Of a stretch of DNA of 64,000 nucleotides, positions 27,505-35,197 are shown piece by piece. Made by a program: the position numbers and the translations under genes. The stretch lies in NCBI GenBank assembly GCA_946555455.1, contig CAMNSU010000002.1, positions 1 through 64,000 of the forward strand. Direction: 5' to 3'. The notes below the pieces were generated by a model. The model ran no database searches, was not told the DNA's origin, and saw only the letters and a program-made list of their open reading frames with translations. Source of the DNA: an uncultured Clostridia bacterium. GTDB taxonomy: Bacteria > Bacillota > Clostridia > RUG12999. Numbering within the stretch: position 1 is the first letter of the stretch; every line of letters begins with the position of its first letter.

Positions 27505-29091
27505 TTAACGTTGGTTATATCGTCCTACTGCCTCCTGCTGAATTTTAATCGCTTCTTCAATGCCCATTTCCTTGATGTGCTGCACATATGTGTCAAAATT
27601 ATCCAGACTTTCGCTGCCCAAAATAAACTTCAAATACATTTCCTCACAATAGGTATCAATGTCAGCCATCAACTGTGCATAACGCTGCGATTCTTCCGTC
27701 GTCGGCGTTGCGGGCGGCATAGCATGTTTTTTCGCGTCCGTATCCGACCATACATTGATAGCTGCCTGCTGCTGCGGCAAAGAACAATATTGTTCAATAT
27801 AATCATAATCCTGTACAAACGCACCGTTGCTGCTTGCTCTTGCATATTGGGTAAGAGATTCTGCAAATCCCCATCCCGCCGGATGATTGCTGATTTCCTG
27901 TGTATAAACCGGTTTACCATCCTGCATGGTATAACTCTGTCCTTCTATACCGAAATTAAACAGCATATGCCCTTCTTCACTATATCCATAGTCCAAATAT
28001 TTCACAGCAAGTTCCGGCTGCTTACACATGGGCGAAATAAATGCGTTTTGTCCTGATGCAGGATCAATCTGTCCAAATTTTGGACGTTCTCCTTGATGCA
28101 ATGTCGGGTATGGCGCCGGCATGAGATTAAATTTGCTATCTTGGTTTTTCATGAGATTCATGTAATTTCCTAAATTCCCTCCGGAACCGCCAACTGTAGC
28201 GCCCGCTTTTCCGGTTGTGATTTTAGATGTCACAGCCGCTCCGTCGCTGGTTGCAAAATCGCGATCCAGCAAACCTTTGTCATACCAGCGTTTGAGTGTC
28301 GTCAGATATTCTTTATAAGCGGGCATCATGGGTCCAAACTGTACCGTGCCGTCATCATCTAAAAACATATCATTCGCCACACCATACGCACCGGCTACTA
28401 TGTTATATAGTTTAAATTTTTTCAATTCAAATGACAACGGATTTGTTGCGCCCTTTTGTTCCTTAAATGCTGTGAGTACCGTTTCCCAATCCGAAATGGT
28501 TTCCGGCACGGAAAGCCCCAGGTCATCCAACCAATCCTGACGCAACATTGCCCCTGCATATACACGCAGCCGGTCGTCTCCTCGAATAAACGGAAATGTG
28601 AAATATGTACCGTCGTCTGTTTTTACATTTTTATCCCATTCCGGATTTTGTTTTAGCACTGCTGTCAGATTCGGCGCATATTGTTCCATCAACTCATTTA
28701 ATGGAATAATAATTTCATCATCTAATGCTTTTTGTGCACCGCCCTGATATAACAACATATCATACTCATAGATATCCGGTAGTTCATTGGACGCAACCAT
28801 CAAATTAAACTGTTCCTTTTCTTGTCCAAGCGGCGGATGCTGAAATTCCATTTTGACACCTGTTCGTTTCTCCAACTCTTGATAAAGTTTTGTGTCATTC
28901 ATGTTACTATGATTTTTGCTGACTGATGCATTTAACGGCATCCAATACGTTAAAGTGACAGATTCTTTTAATGGAAACTCCATATTTTCTACCGACGTAT
29001 TGCCGCCTTCCGATGATGTACAACCTGTCAAAAATGTTGTGCCTGCAATACAAATTGCAACACCTAAACCAACTACTTTTTTCCAACTCAT
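27505..29091 (-). CDS. Extracellular solute-binding lipoprotein (LplA type)
   Basis: A 528-residue substrate-binding protein. The signal sequence ends in the lipobox TFLTGCTSS with the lipidated cysteine near residue 24. The mature part begins with LTYWMPLNASVSKNH and continues as the two-lobed family-1-type fold (LplA subgroup), with NELPDIYEYD and GFAESLTQYAR regions. It is tethered to the outer face of the membrane and delivers oligosaccharide to the two permeases. It is first in the long catabolic operon, with a promoter at 29137-29166. Confidence 0.92.
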   Translation of the reverse strand: MSWKKVVGLGVAICIAGTTFLTGCTSSEGGNTSVENMEFPLKESVTLTYWMPLNASVSKNHSNMNDTKLYQELEKRTGVKMEFQHPPLGQEKEQFNLMVASNELPDIYEYDMLLYQGGAQKALDDEIIIPLNELMEQYAPNLTAVLKQNPEWDKNVKTDDGTYFTFPFIRGDDRLRVYAGAMLRQDWLDDLGLSVPETISDWETVLTAFKEQKGATNPLSFELKKFKLYNIVAGAYGVANDMFLDDDGTVQFGPMMPAYKEYLTTLKRWYDKGLLDRDFATSDGAAVTSKITTGKAGATVGGSGGNLGNYMNLMKNQDSKFNLMPAPYPTLHQGERPKFGQIDPASGQNAFISPMCKQPELAVKYLDYGYSEEGHMLFNFGIEGQSYTMQDGKPVYTQEISNHPAGWGFAESLTQYARASSNGAFVQDYDYIEQYCSLPQQQAAINVWSDTDAKKHAMPPATPTTEESQRYAQLMADIDTYCEEMYLKFILGSESLDNFDTYVQHIKEMGIEEAIKIQQEAVGRYNQR

Positions 29092-29136
29092 TATAATTCC
29101 TCCCTTTTTGCATTGCGCTGTTTTTGATTTGTTTTC

Positions 29137-29166
29137 AGTATACCATCAGGTCGGCAGTTATTGCAA
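29137..29166 (-). promoter_or_regulatory. Promoter of the polysaccharide-utilisation operon
   Basis: Minus strand: -35 TTGCAA (29166-29161), 18-base spacer, -10 TATACT (29142-29137), 45 bases before the binding-protein start. The imperfect -35 fits activation by the AraC/Cache regulator at the far end of the locus. No convincing CcpA site was found. Confidence 0.6.
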
Positions 29167-29453
29167 GAAGCCATATTTACGTTTGATATACATTTTTTGC
29201 GTGCCCCCCGAACCCCTCATTTTTTCTGCCATTTCGCTAATCTACAATATTTGCGCATCATCCTCAATATTTGATATTGCAAATGTGCAATATCGGCTAT
29301 TCCTTGGTAAAATGGAGTCGAATATGCTTGCGCCGTGCATTTTATATAGAAGGTTTCCTCAGTCGATGCATATTTTTCTATCTCTTACATATACTAAACC
29401 ACAGCCAAAATAGTGACATAAATGATACTCAAAAAGATTTTTGACAAAACCTA
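29167..29453. other. Intergenic stretch between the catabolic operon and the tRNAs
   Basis: About 290 AT-rich bases without a supported gene. They hold the upstream part of the catabolic promoter region and one copy of a 25-base dispersed repeat (29315-29339). Operators for the AraC/Cache regulator are expected here, but none could be defined by eye. Confidence 0.5.
29315..29339 (+). repeat. Dispersed 25-base repeat, copy 1
   Basis: The segment starting GAGTCGAATATGCTTGCGCC is matched by 35118-35142 (GAGTCGAATACGGTTGCGCC) with three or four differences over 25 bases. Its role is unknown. Confidence 0.45.
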
Positions 29454-29482
29454 TTGACAAATGTCAATTTTTATGGTAATAT
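29454..29482 (+). promoter_or_regulatory. Strong promoter of the tRNA-Leu / tRNA-fMet unit
   Basis: Consensus -35 TTGACA (29454-29459), 17-base spacer, -10 TAATAT (29477-29482), about 22 bases before the first tRNA. Confidence 0.85.
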
Positions 29483-29504
29483 TATCTTGTTAGAAGGCAT
29501 ATAA

Positions 29505-29593
29505 GCCGGAGTGGCGGAACTGGCAGACGCCCAGGACTTAAAATCCTGTGGGAGGAAACTCCCGTACCGGTTCGATTCCGGTTTCCGGCACCA
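29505..29593 (+). tRNA. tRNA-Leu (anticodon TAA)
   Basis: A class II tRNA with a long variable arm. The acceptor GCCGGAG pairs with TTCCGGC and discriminator A is followed by an encoded CCA (29591-29593). The anticodon loop CTTAAAA gives TAA, which reads UUA/UUG leucine codons. The T-loop GGTTCGATTCC is standard. Confidence 0.97.
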
Positions 29594-29599
29594 ATATAT

Positions 29600-29676
<77 letters not shown>

Positions 29677-29680
29677 ATGG

Positions 29681-29719
29681 AAAACCCTGTAACCATAACG
29701 GTTACAGGGTTTTATTTTT
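29681..29719 (+). terminator. Terminator of the tRNA unit
   Basis: A 14-bp stem AAAACCCTGTAACC / GGTTACAGGGTTTT (29681-29694, 29700-29713), then a T-rich tail, directly after the tRNA-fMet. Confidence 0.88.
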
Positions 29720-29835
29720 CTTTTAAAATCACAGTTCATTTTTATTTTCCTCTCCGTGGACTATAAAACACTATACTCTACAAAGAAAAGAATCATAAAT
29801 ATTTTCTATCAGAGGCAGTAAATTTAAAATAATGG

Positions 29836-29864
29836 TTGACAACTCCCGTTAAATATAGTACAAT
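29836..29864 (+). promoter_or_regulatory. Strong promoter of the c-di-GMP-controlled operon
   Basis: Consensus -35 TTGACA (29836-29841), 17-base spacer, -10 TACAAT (29859-29864). Transcription should begin near 29871, just before the riboswitch. A strong promoter followed by a switch and terminator means that output is set mainly by the RNA. Confidence 0.85.
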
Positions 29865-29875
29865 TTTAAGAAATG

Positions 29876-29952
29876 AATATTAGGCAAACCCGTTGAAAAG
29901 CGGGGACGCAAAGTTAAGTGTCTAACCGAATAAATTCGAATGATTGACTGAC
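29876..29952 (+). ncRNA. c-di-GMP-I (GEMM-I) riboswitch
   Basis: The highly conserved first half is present: GGCAAACC, a hairpin capped by a GAAA-type loop (CCGTTGAAAAGCGG), then GGGACGCAAAG. The second half follows the clostridial pattern, with TCTAA, a small CGAAT/ATTCG hairpin and ATGATTGACT; AGTTAA near 29912 can pair with TTGACT near 29944-29949. The guanine next to the GCAAACC core appears retained, which from memory favours c-di-GMP over the 3',3'-cGAMP variants. It lies between a strong promoter and an intrinsic terminator and controls the eight genes downstream. Confidence 0.9.
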
Positions 29953-29980
29953 TGCAAGTTTAAATTGCAGTCAGTTTTTT
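29947..29980 (+). terminator. Riboswitch expression-platform terminator
   Basis: A perfect 11-bp stem ACTGACTGCAA / TTGCAGTCAGT (29947-29957, 29965-29975) followed by T(5+). Its 5' arm shares its first three bases with the 3' strand of the riboswitch P3 helix. Ligand-stabilised P3 would therefore compete with it, suggesting but not proving an ON switch. Confidence 0.88.
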
Positions 29981-30004
29981 GTTTTTAGAAGGTTGGTGGT
30001 AGGA

Positions 30005-30700
30005 TTGAACAAAGTTTTCAGAGAAGAAAAAAAGTTTTTAATAAACGTTGATGAATTTCTTGAAAAGAGCCACATGTTAAGCCAAGTAATGTCAGAAGAT
30101 ATACATAATGGAGCGCGTGGATATGTGATTCGCTCACTATATTTTGATACAATATATGACAGAGACTATTTTGAAAAGATTTCCGGCATAGAGACAAGGC
30201 GCAAAATCAGGCTGCGTATTTATGACTCAGATTCTCATTTTGCTATGCTTGAGATGAAACAGAAACAAGGTGCGTATCAACTTAAGCGTTCTTTGCAGAT
30301 ATCGCGCGAAGAAGCCACAGCGCTTACAAAAGGCGATTATTCCCCTCTTTTGCATTACAAAGAGCCCTTTGCAGCCGAATGTTATGCACTCATGAATACT
30401 CGTTGTTACCGTCCTAAAACAATCGTACAATATCACCGCAAAGCATTCATTGCAAAGGAGAATAAAATCCGTATTACTTTTGACAGCAATATTGTGGCTA
30501 CGGAAAGCAATTTTGATTTGTTTGCGCCACATCTTAATATGAATCCGGTACTGGACAAATTTAACGTGGTTATGGAAGTGAAATTCAACGGCTTTCTACT
30601 CGATTATATCCGCCGTATGATGAACAGCGTGAACCGCAGCGAATTATCTGTCAGTAAATATGTGCTTGCCCGCCAAAATGGGTATCAAACGAGATTATAA
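30005..30700 (+). CDS. VTC domain (polyphosphate polymerase-like) protein
   Basis: About 231 residues forming the tunnel-shaped VTC fold, related to the catalytic subunit of yeast vacuolar polyphosphate polymerase. Conserved pieces are FREEKKFLIN at the start, RSLYFDTIYDRDYFEK, TRRKIRLRIYD, LEMKQKQGAYQLKRS, VQYHRKAFIA, RITFDSNI, VVMEVKFNG and the C-terminal LSVSKYVLAR. The basic and acidic residues that bind nucleotide, phosphate and metal are retained. There is no ATG near the beginning: TTG 30005 is preferred, with GTG 29996 or TTG 29993 possible, so translation may be weak. It is first after the c-di-GMP riboswitch. The real product (polyphosphate or other nucleotide chemistry) is unknown. 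Confidence 0.82.
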   Translation: MNKVFREEKKFLINVDEFLEKSHMLSQVMSEDIHNGARGYVIRSLYFDTIYDRDYFEKISGIETRRKIRLRIYDSDSHFAMLEMKQKQGAYQLKRSLQISREEATALTKGDYSPLLHYKEPFAAECYALMNTRCYRPKTIVQYHRKAFIAKENKIRITFDSNIVATESNFDLFAPHLNMNPVLDKFNVVMEVKFNGFLLDYIRRMMNSVNRSELSVSKYVLARQNGYQTRL

Positions 30701-30714
30701 GGAGTTATCAATAT

Positions 30715-31392
30715 ATGAAAGAAAAAATATATAACCTATTTACCAATCCCAGTGACATGACTGCTGAACAAATTCTAATGAATATTGCGACGGCGGCGGC
30801 ACTTGGACTGTTTATCTTCATTTCCTACTACATATCTCACCGCGGCACTATCTATAGTAAAAAATTTAATGCTTCTCTCACGATTCTAACAGTGCTGACA
30901 AGCACTGTTATGACAGTCATCGGCAACAATATTGCATTGTCGCTCGGAATGGTCGGCGCGCTGTCCATTGTCCGGTTCCGTACTGCTATTAAAGATTCGC
31001 GGGATACGGTATATATTTTTTGGACTATCATTGTCGGCATCTGCTGTGGTGTAGGCGATTATCTTGTGGCAGGCATCGGAAGTGCAGTTACCTTTTTTGT
31101 GATTCTGGTACTTGGCTTCATTAAAAGCGATCATAGGATGCTGCTTATCGTGCGTGCCGCACGTAGTAAACAGGCGCCTATTAAAGCGCAAATCTATAAG
31201 ATATTCCATACAAAGGCGGTTCTCCGTGTGGAAAATACGACAGAAGACACCGTGGAACTTATCTACGAACTAACACAAAAAATGCTGCAAAAAGCGGAAA
31301 AACAAACGCCCGATATCACCGCCGGTATCTATGCGCTTGGAAATGTCGAATATGTAAACATCGTCATGCAAAACGATGAAGTGTCAAATTAA
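30715..31392 (+). CDS. DUF4956 membrane protein
   Basis: A 225-residue membrane protein with about four helices in the first 135 residues (AAALGLFIFISYYISHR; ILTVLTSTVMTVIG; GMVGALSIVRFRTAIKDSRDTVYIFWTIIVG; AVTFFVILVLGFI), followed by a soluble ferredoxin-like tail. The stretch ALSIVRFRTAIKD is the hallmark of DUF4956. This family recurs next to VTC-domain genes and may be its membrane partner; the function is unknown. AAGGAG lies before the ATG, 15 bases after the VTC gene. Confidence 0.85.
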   Translation: MKEKIYNLFTNPSDMTAEQILMNIATAAALGLFIFISYYISHRGTIYSKKFNASLTILTVLTSTVMTVIGNNIALSLGMVGALSIVRFRTAIKDSRDTVYIFWTIIVGICCGVGDYLVAGIGSAVTFFVILVLGFIKSDHRMLLIVRAARSKQAPIKAQIYKIFHTKAVLRVENTTEDTVELIYELTQKMLQKAEKQTPDITAGIYALGNVEYVNIVMQNDEVSN

Positions 31393-31426
31393 ACCATGTT
31401 CAAAAAACAATGCAGGAGGTAAATAG

Positions 31427-32902
31427 ATGAAATACAGAGTTTGGGGTATCATTGCCTGTGCACTCATGCTGCTCATTTCTGCGATAAATTTGCCTCTTTT
31501 ATTGACGGCGGATACCGGACGCTATCATCAACATTGGGAGGCAGAGCCGAAACAACCATGCTCCCATACGGACAATACCTTTTGCACACATTTACCGCTG
31601 ATAACCATTCATACAGACGGTGTGGAAATACCCGGAAAGGCAATCGTGGAAGAAGGTAAAACGATCGGATATACAACCGCGGCTGACGGCAGCGACCGAA
31701 TCCGTGCCAAGCTGTCGGTGTTTGATAATAAAACAACCAACAACCACCCCACTGATGTTCCTGCTGTTACCAGCGATATATCCATTCATGTGCGCGGCAA
31801 TTCCTCTCGCACCTATGATAAATTGGGCTATCGCATCAATCTGATTGATGAAAAAGGAGGAAACAATCCACAAAGTCTAATCGGAATGGACGCCCATCAT
31901 GAATGGGTGCTGCACGGTCCGATTTTGGACAAGACACTGCTTCGTAATTATATGTGGTATAATATTGCCGGCGAGATTATGGACTACGCTCCCAATGTAC
32001 GCTTTTGTGAATTGCTCCTTGACGGTGAATATATGGGCGTTTATGTATTGGTCGAAAACATCACGGCAGGCAAAAACGGAAGCCGCCTAAATCTGACTGT
32101 TGATGCAAAAGATAATACCTTTACCGGCTATGTATTGTTACTTGACCGTCCGGATAACGTGGAACATAACCATCTGAAAAGTTTTACCACTTATACGCTC
32201 CGCACAAACCTGAAATTGGAAATTGTATATCCTGGTACGCCTAATCTAACGCCCGAAATATTAGAAGGAATCAAACAAGATTTTTCCGCTTTTGAAAAAT
32301 CACTCTATTCCTATGATTACGACAATAACCAATATGGGTATGAAGAATTAATTGATGTAGATTCTTTTGTAGACTATCTTCTCATAAACGAGTTTACCTG
32401 TAACTATGATGCCGGCTGGTTATCCACTTATATGTATAAAGATATCGACGGTAAGTTCCGCATGTGTATTTGGGATTTTAACTCTGCCTGTGACAACTAT
32501 CAGCAATCTATGATGCAGCCCGGACATTTTGAACTTCAAAATTGTTTGTGGTACTTTATGCTGACAAAAGATGAAAACTTTACAAAACGTTGTGTCGAGC
32601 GTTATCATGAACTTCGCAAAACCTATTTCAGCGAGGACTATCTTAACCGTTATATTGACAGCACTGTAGATTATTTAGGCGCCGCGATAGCGCGAAACTA
32701 TGAAAAATGGGGATATTCCTTTGAAGAAAGTCATGATTTGTTAAAACCTATCGAACGCAATCCACGTTCCTATGAAGAAAGTCTTGCGCAGCTCAAGTGG
32801 TTTATTTCGTATAGAGGTTCCTGGCTGGACGAAAACATAGAATCTATCACGCAATATTCCGCCGGGTCAAAGGTGAAAAAGTTTAATGAAAATGCAAACT
32901 AA
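31427..32902 (+). CDS. CotH kinase family protein
   Basis: A 491-residue protein with an N-terminal membrane anchor or signal (about 7-28), so most of it is outside the cell. The atypical protein-kinase fold of CotH is seen in ISIHVRGNSSRTYDKLGYRI (about 120-140), HEWVLHGPILDKTLLRNYM, FCELLLDGEYMGVYVLVENI, and the metal-binding aspartate in CIWDFNSACDNY (about 349). Bacillus CotH phosphorylates serines of spore-coat proteins. Extracellular paralogues occur in exopolysaccharide and cellulosome settings. Here it probably modifies a surface protein or polymer made by this operon; the substrate is unknown. The start follows GGAGGT. Confidence 0.88.
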   Translation: MKYRVWGIIACALMLLISAINLPLLLTADTGRYHQHWEAEPKQPCSHTDNTFCTHLPLITIHTDGVEIPGKAIVEEGKTIGYTTAADGSDRIRAKLSVFDNKTTNNHPTDVPAVTSDISIHVRGNSSRTYDKLGYRINLIDEKGGNNPQSLIGMDAHHEWVLHGPILDKTLLRNYMWYNIAGEIMDYAPNVRFCELLLDGEYMGVYVLVENITAGKNGSRLNLTVDAKDNTFTGYVLLLDRPDNVEHNHLKSFTTYTLRTNLKLEIVYPGTPNLTPEILEGIKQDFSAFEKSLYSYDYDNNQYGYEELIDVDSFVDYLLINEFTCNYDAGWLSTYMYKDIDGKFRMCIWDFNSACDNYQQSMMQPGHFELQNCLWYFMLTKDENFTKRCVERYHELRKTYFSEDYLNRYIDSTVDYLGAAIARNYEKWGYSFEESHDLLKPIERNPRSYEESLAQLKWFISYRGSWLDENIESITQYSAGSKVKKFNENAN

Positions 32903-32923
32903 ATCGTTTCAGCAGGAGGATTC

Positions 32924-35095
32924 ATGAAAAAGTTTTTAATCATTTTGTCGTCTGTTGTGGCATTGGCTCTGGTCTATGACGCCATTTATTTCCGGCTCGG
33001 ATGGTATATTGATTTTCAGCCTGCCAAAGCAGTTACCACCTTTGTCAAAGCAGATGGCGATAAAATATATATAGACAAGGGAAACGGATATGAACCCTTT
33101 GAAATTCGCGGTGTGAATCTTGGCTCCGGTGCGCCGGGCGCATGGTCTACCGATTTTGCAATCGACAAAGAAACCTATCTTCGCTGGTTTCAATATATCA
33201 AAGAAATGGGCGCCAACACGATTCGTATCTATACCATTCAACAGGACGTTTTTTACAAGGCGTTTTACGAATATAATAAAAACAATCCTGACCCACTCTA
33301 TTTGATTCATGGCGTATGGGTAAACGACTACATACAAAATTCCCACCGCGATGCCTATAGTAAGGAATTTTACGATACTTTTTTAAATGATTGCAAAACC
33401 ATGCTGGACGTTGTGCACGGCAATAAAAAAATTGCGTTGAACAGTGTATCAAGCGCCGGTTCCGGCAGTTATCTAAAAGACGTCTCTCCTTGGGTCATCG
33501 GCTATATTTTGGGCGTGGAGTGGGAAGATCTTACGGTTGCTTACACAGACGATCTTTATGCGGACAAAGACGCTTATACCTCTTATCAAGGGAAATATAT
33601 GTATACCACGCAAGACGCCTCCCCCTTTGAAACGCTGCTTTGTAAAGTCGGCGACAAAGTGGTTGAATATGAATCTTACCGCTATAAAACGCAGAAACTC
33701 ATTGCTTTTTCCAACTGGCCGACCACTGATCCTTTTGAATATCCTGAACGAATCAAAAATTTCTTTATGAAATGTGCCTATGTGGATGCGGAACATATTA
33801 AAACCTATGACACATTTCTTGCCGGACAATTTGCCTCCTACCATGTATATCCCTATTATCCCGACTATCTCACCTATATTGACGATTGGTCACCGTTTGG
33901 AATCGCAGATAAATCGGCCTATATCAATGCAAAAGGGCAACTCAACACCTACCGCGCCTATCTTGCCATGCTCACAACCCACCATACCATGCCCGTGGTT
34001 ATTTCGGAGTTCGGCGTTTCCACCGGACGCGGAATGGCGCAAAGGGATGCAAACACCGGAAGAAATCAGGGCAACATGTCCGAACAGGAACAGGGTCAAG
34101 CGCTTATTGACTGTTATGAGGATATTATGGCGGCAGGTTGTGCCGGCGGCTGTGTATTTTCGTGGCAGGATGAATGGTTCAAACGCACATGGAATACGAT
34201 GTATGCAGTGGATTTGACAAGAACGCCCTATTGGTCGGACTATCAAACCAACGAGCAATATTTCGGCTTATTATCCTTTGACCCTGGCGCCGAAAAATCT
34301 GTTTGCTATGTGGACGGAGATATTTCTGAATGGACAGAATCGGATTTGGTCGTTCAAAACGGCGGCATGTCCCTTTCTGTAAAATATGATGAACGGTTCC
34401 TCTATTTCCTGATTCATAAACCGAACCTCAACCTTGAAACCGATACGCTTTATATTCCTTTGGATATCACGCCCAAAAACGGCAGTCTTTATTGCAAGGA
34501 TCAAAATCTTTTATTAGACCGTGCGGCAGATTTTTTAATTGTGCTGCACGGCAGAGAAAACAGCCGTGTTTTGGTGCAGGAACGTTATGAATCGCTGCGT
34601 TCAACCTATGCACAGCAAGCTTATGATTTTGATACCTATATCACGAGCAACATACCTGATATTGACTCGACGCGTTTCCTGCCAATTCAGATGATTCTGC
34701 AAACCGCTACGGTACTTCTCTATAACGATAATTTGGCAAACTCAGAGGTCTTTGAGACCGGAAAACTCAAATATGGCAATGCCAATCCGTCCAGTCCTGC
34801 GTTTGACTCTCTCGCCGACTATATCTGCAGCGGAGACTATATTGAACTGAAACTGCCGTGGCAGCTTTTGAATTTCTCCGACCCGTCGCGTATGATAATT
34901 CATGATGATTATTACAACGGCAACTACGGTATAGACTATATCAAAATCCATGAACTATATTTCGCGCTGACAGATGGTAATTCCGGCGGGCGGATACCGT
35001 TCTCCTCTTTCAAACTGAAAGGCTGGGGCAACCGGATAAGCTATCACGAACGTCTGAAAAGTTCCTATTATATGCTGCAACAATTATGGTCATAG
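32924..35095 (+). CDS. Membrane-anchored glycoside hydrolase-like protein with C-terminal carbohydrate-binding-like domain
   Basis: A 723-residue protein. An N-terminal helix (about 3-20) anchors or exports it. Residues 45-440 resemble a GH2/GH5-type TIM barrel: FEIRGVNLGSGAPGAW, then MGANTIRIYTIQ, the possible acid/base in GYILGVEWED (about 192) and the probable nucleophile in VVISEFGVSTGRG (about 357), then CVFSWQDEWFKRTWN. From about 462 a DOMON/CBM9-like beta domain starts (VDGDISEWTESDLVV, RFLYFLIHK). It lies between CotH and the HEAT/GT2 pair, so trimming or transferring the polymer made by the GT2 is a reasonable inference. The family is not securely recognised. Confidence 0.65.
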   Translation: MKKFLIILSSVVALALVYDAIYFRLGWYIDFQPAKAVTTFVKADGDKIYIDKGNGYEPFEIRGVNLGSGAPGAWSTDFAIDKETYLRWFQYIKEMGANTIRIYTIQQDVFYKAFYEYNKNNPDPLYLIHGVWVNDYIQNSHRDAYSKEFYDTFLNDCKTMLDVVHGNKKIALNSVSSAGSGSYLKDVSPWVIGYILGVEWEDLTVAYTDDLYADKDAYTSYQGKYMYTTQDASPFETLLCKVGDKVVEYESYRYKTQKLIAFSNWPTTDPFEYPERIKNFFMKCAYVDAEHIKTYDTFLAGQFASYHVYPYYPDYLTYIDDWSPFGIADKSAYINAKGQLNTYRAYLAMLTTHHTMPVVISEFGVSTGRGMAQRDANTGRNQGNMSEQEQGQALIDCYEDIMAAGCAGGCVFSWQDEWFKRTWNTMYAVDLTRTPYWSDYQTNEQYFGLLSFDPGAEKSVCYVDGDISEWTESDLVVQNGGMSLSVKYDERFLYFLIHKPNLNLETDTLYIPLDITPKNGSLYCKDQNLLLDRAADFLIVLHGRENSRVLVQERYESLRSTYAQQAYDFDTYITSNIPDIDSTRFLPIQMILQTATVLLYNDNLANSEVFETGKLKYGNANPSSPAFDSLADYICSGDYIELKLPWQLLNFSDPSRMIIHDDYYNGNYGIDYIKIHELYFALTDGNSGGRIPFSSFKLKGWGNRISYHERLKSSYYMLQQLWS

Positions 35096-35117
35096 CAGTA
35101 CGCGGATAGGCATAAGA

Positions 35118-35142
35118 GAGTCGAATACGGTTGCGCCATGCA
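35118..35142 (+). repeat. Dispersed 25-base repeat, copy 2
   Basis: Near-copy of 29315-29339, lying in the 100-base gap between the glycosidase-like and HEAT genes. The gap holds nothing else I can recognise. Confidence 0.45.
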
Positions 35143-35197
35143 GTGACCGCAAGAGATTCAACTTTTGTTTGTCTCACCAAAAGAAAGGGTTCTCACA

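Noticed and set aside
29101-29166. Possible CcpA (catabolite) operator near the binding-protein promoter
   Set aside because: The best candidate (TGAAAACAAATCA) misses key positions of the consensus.
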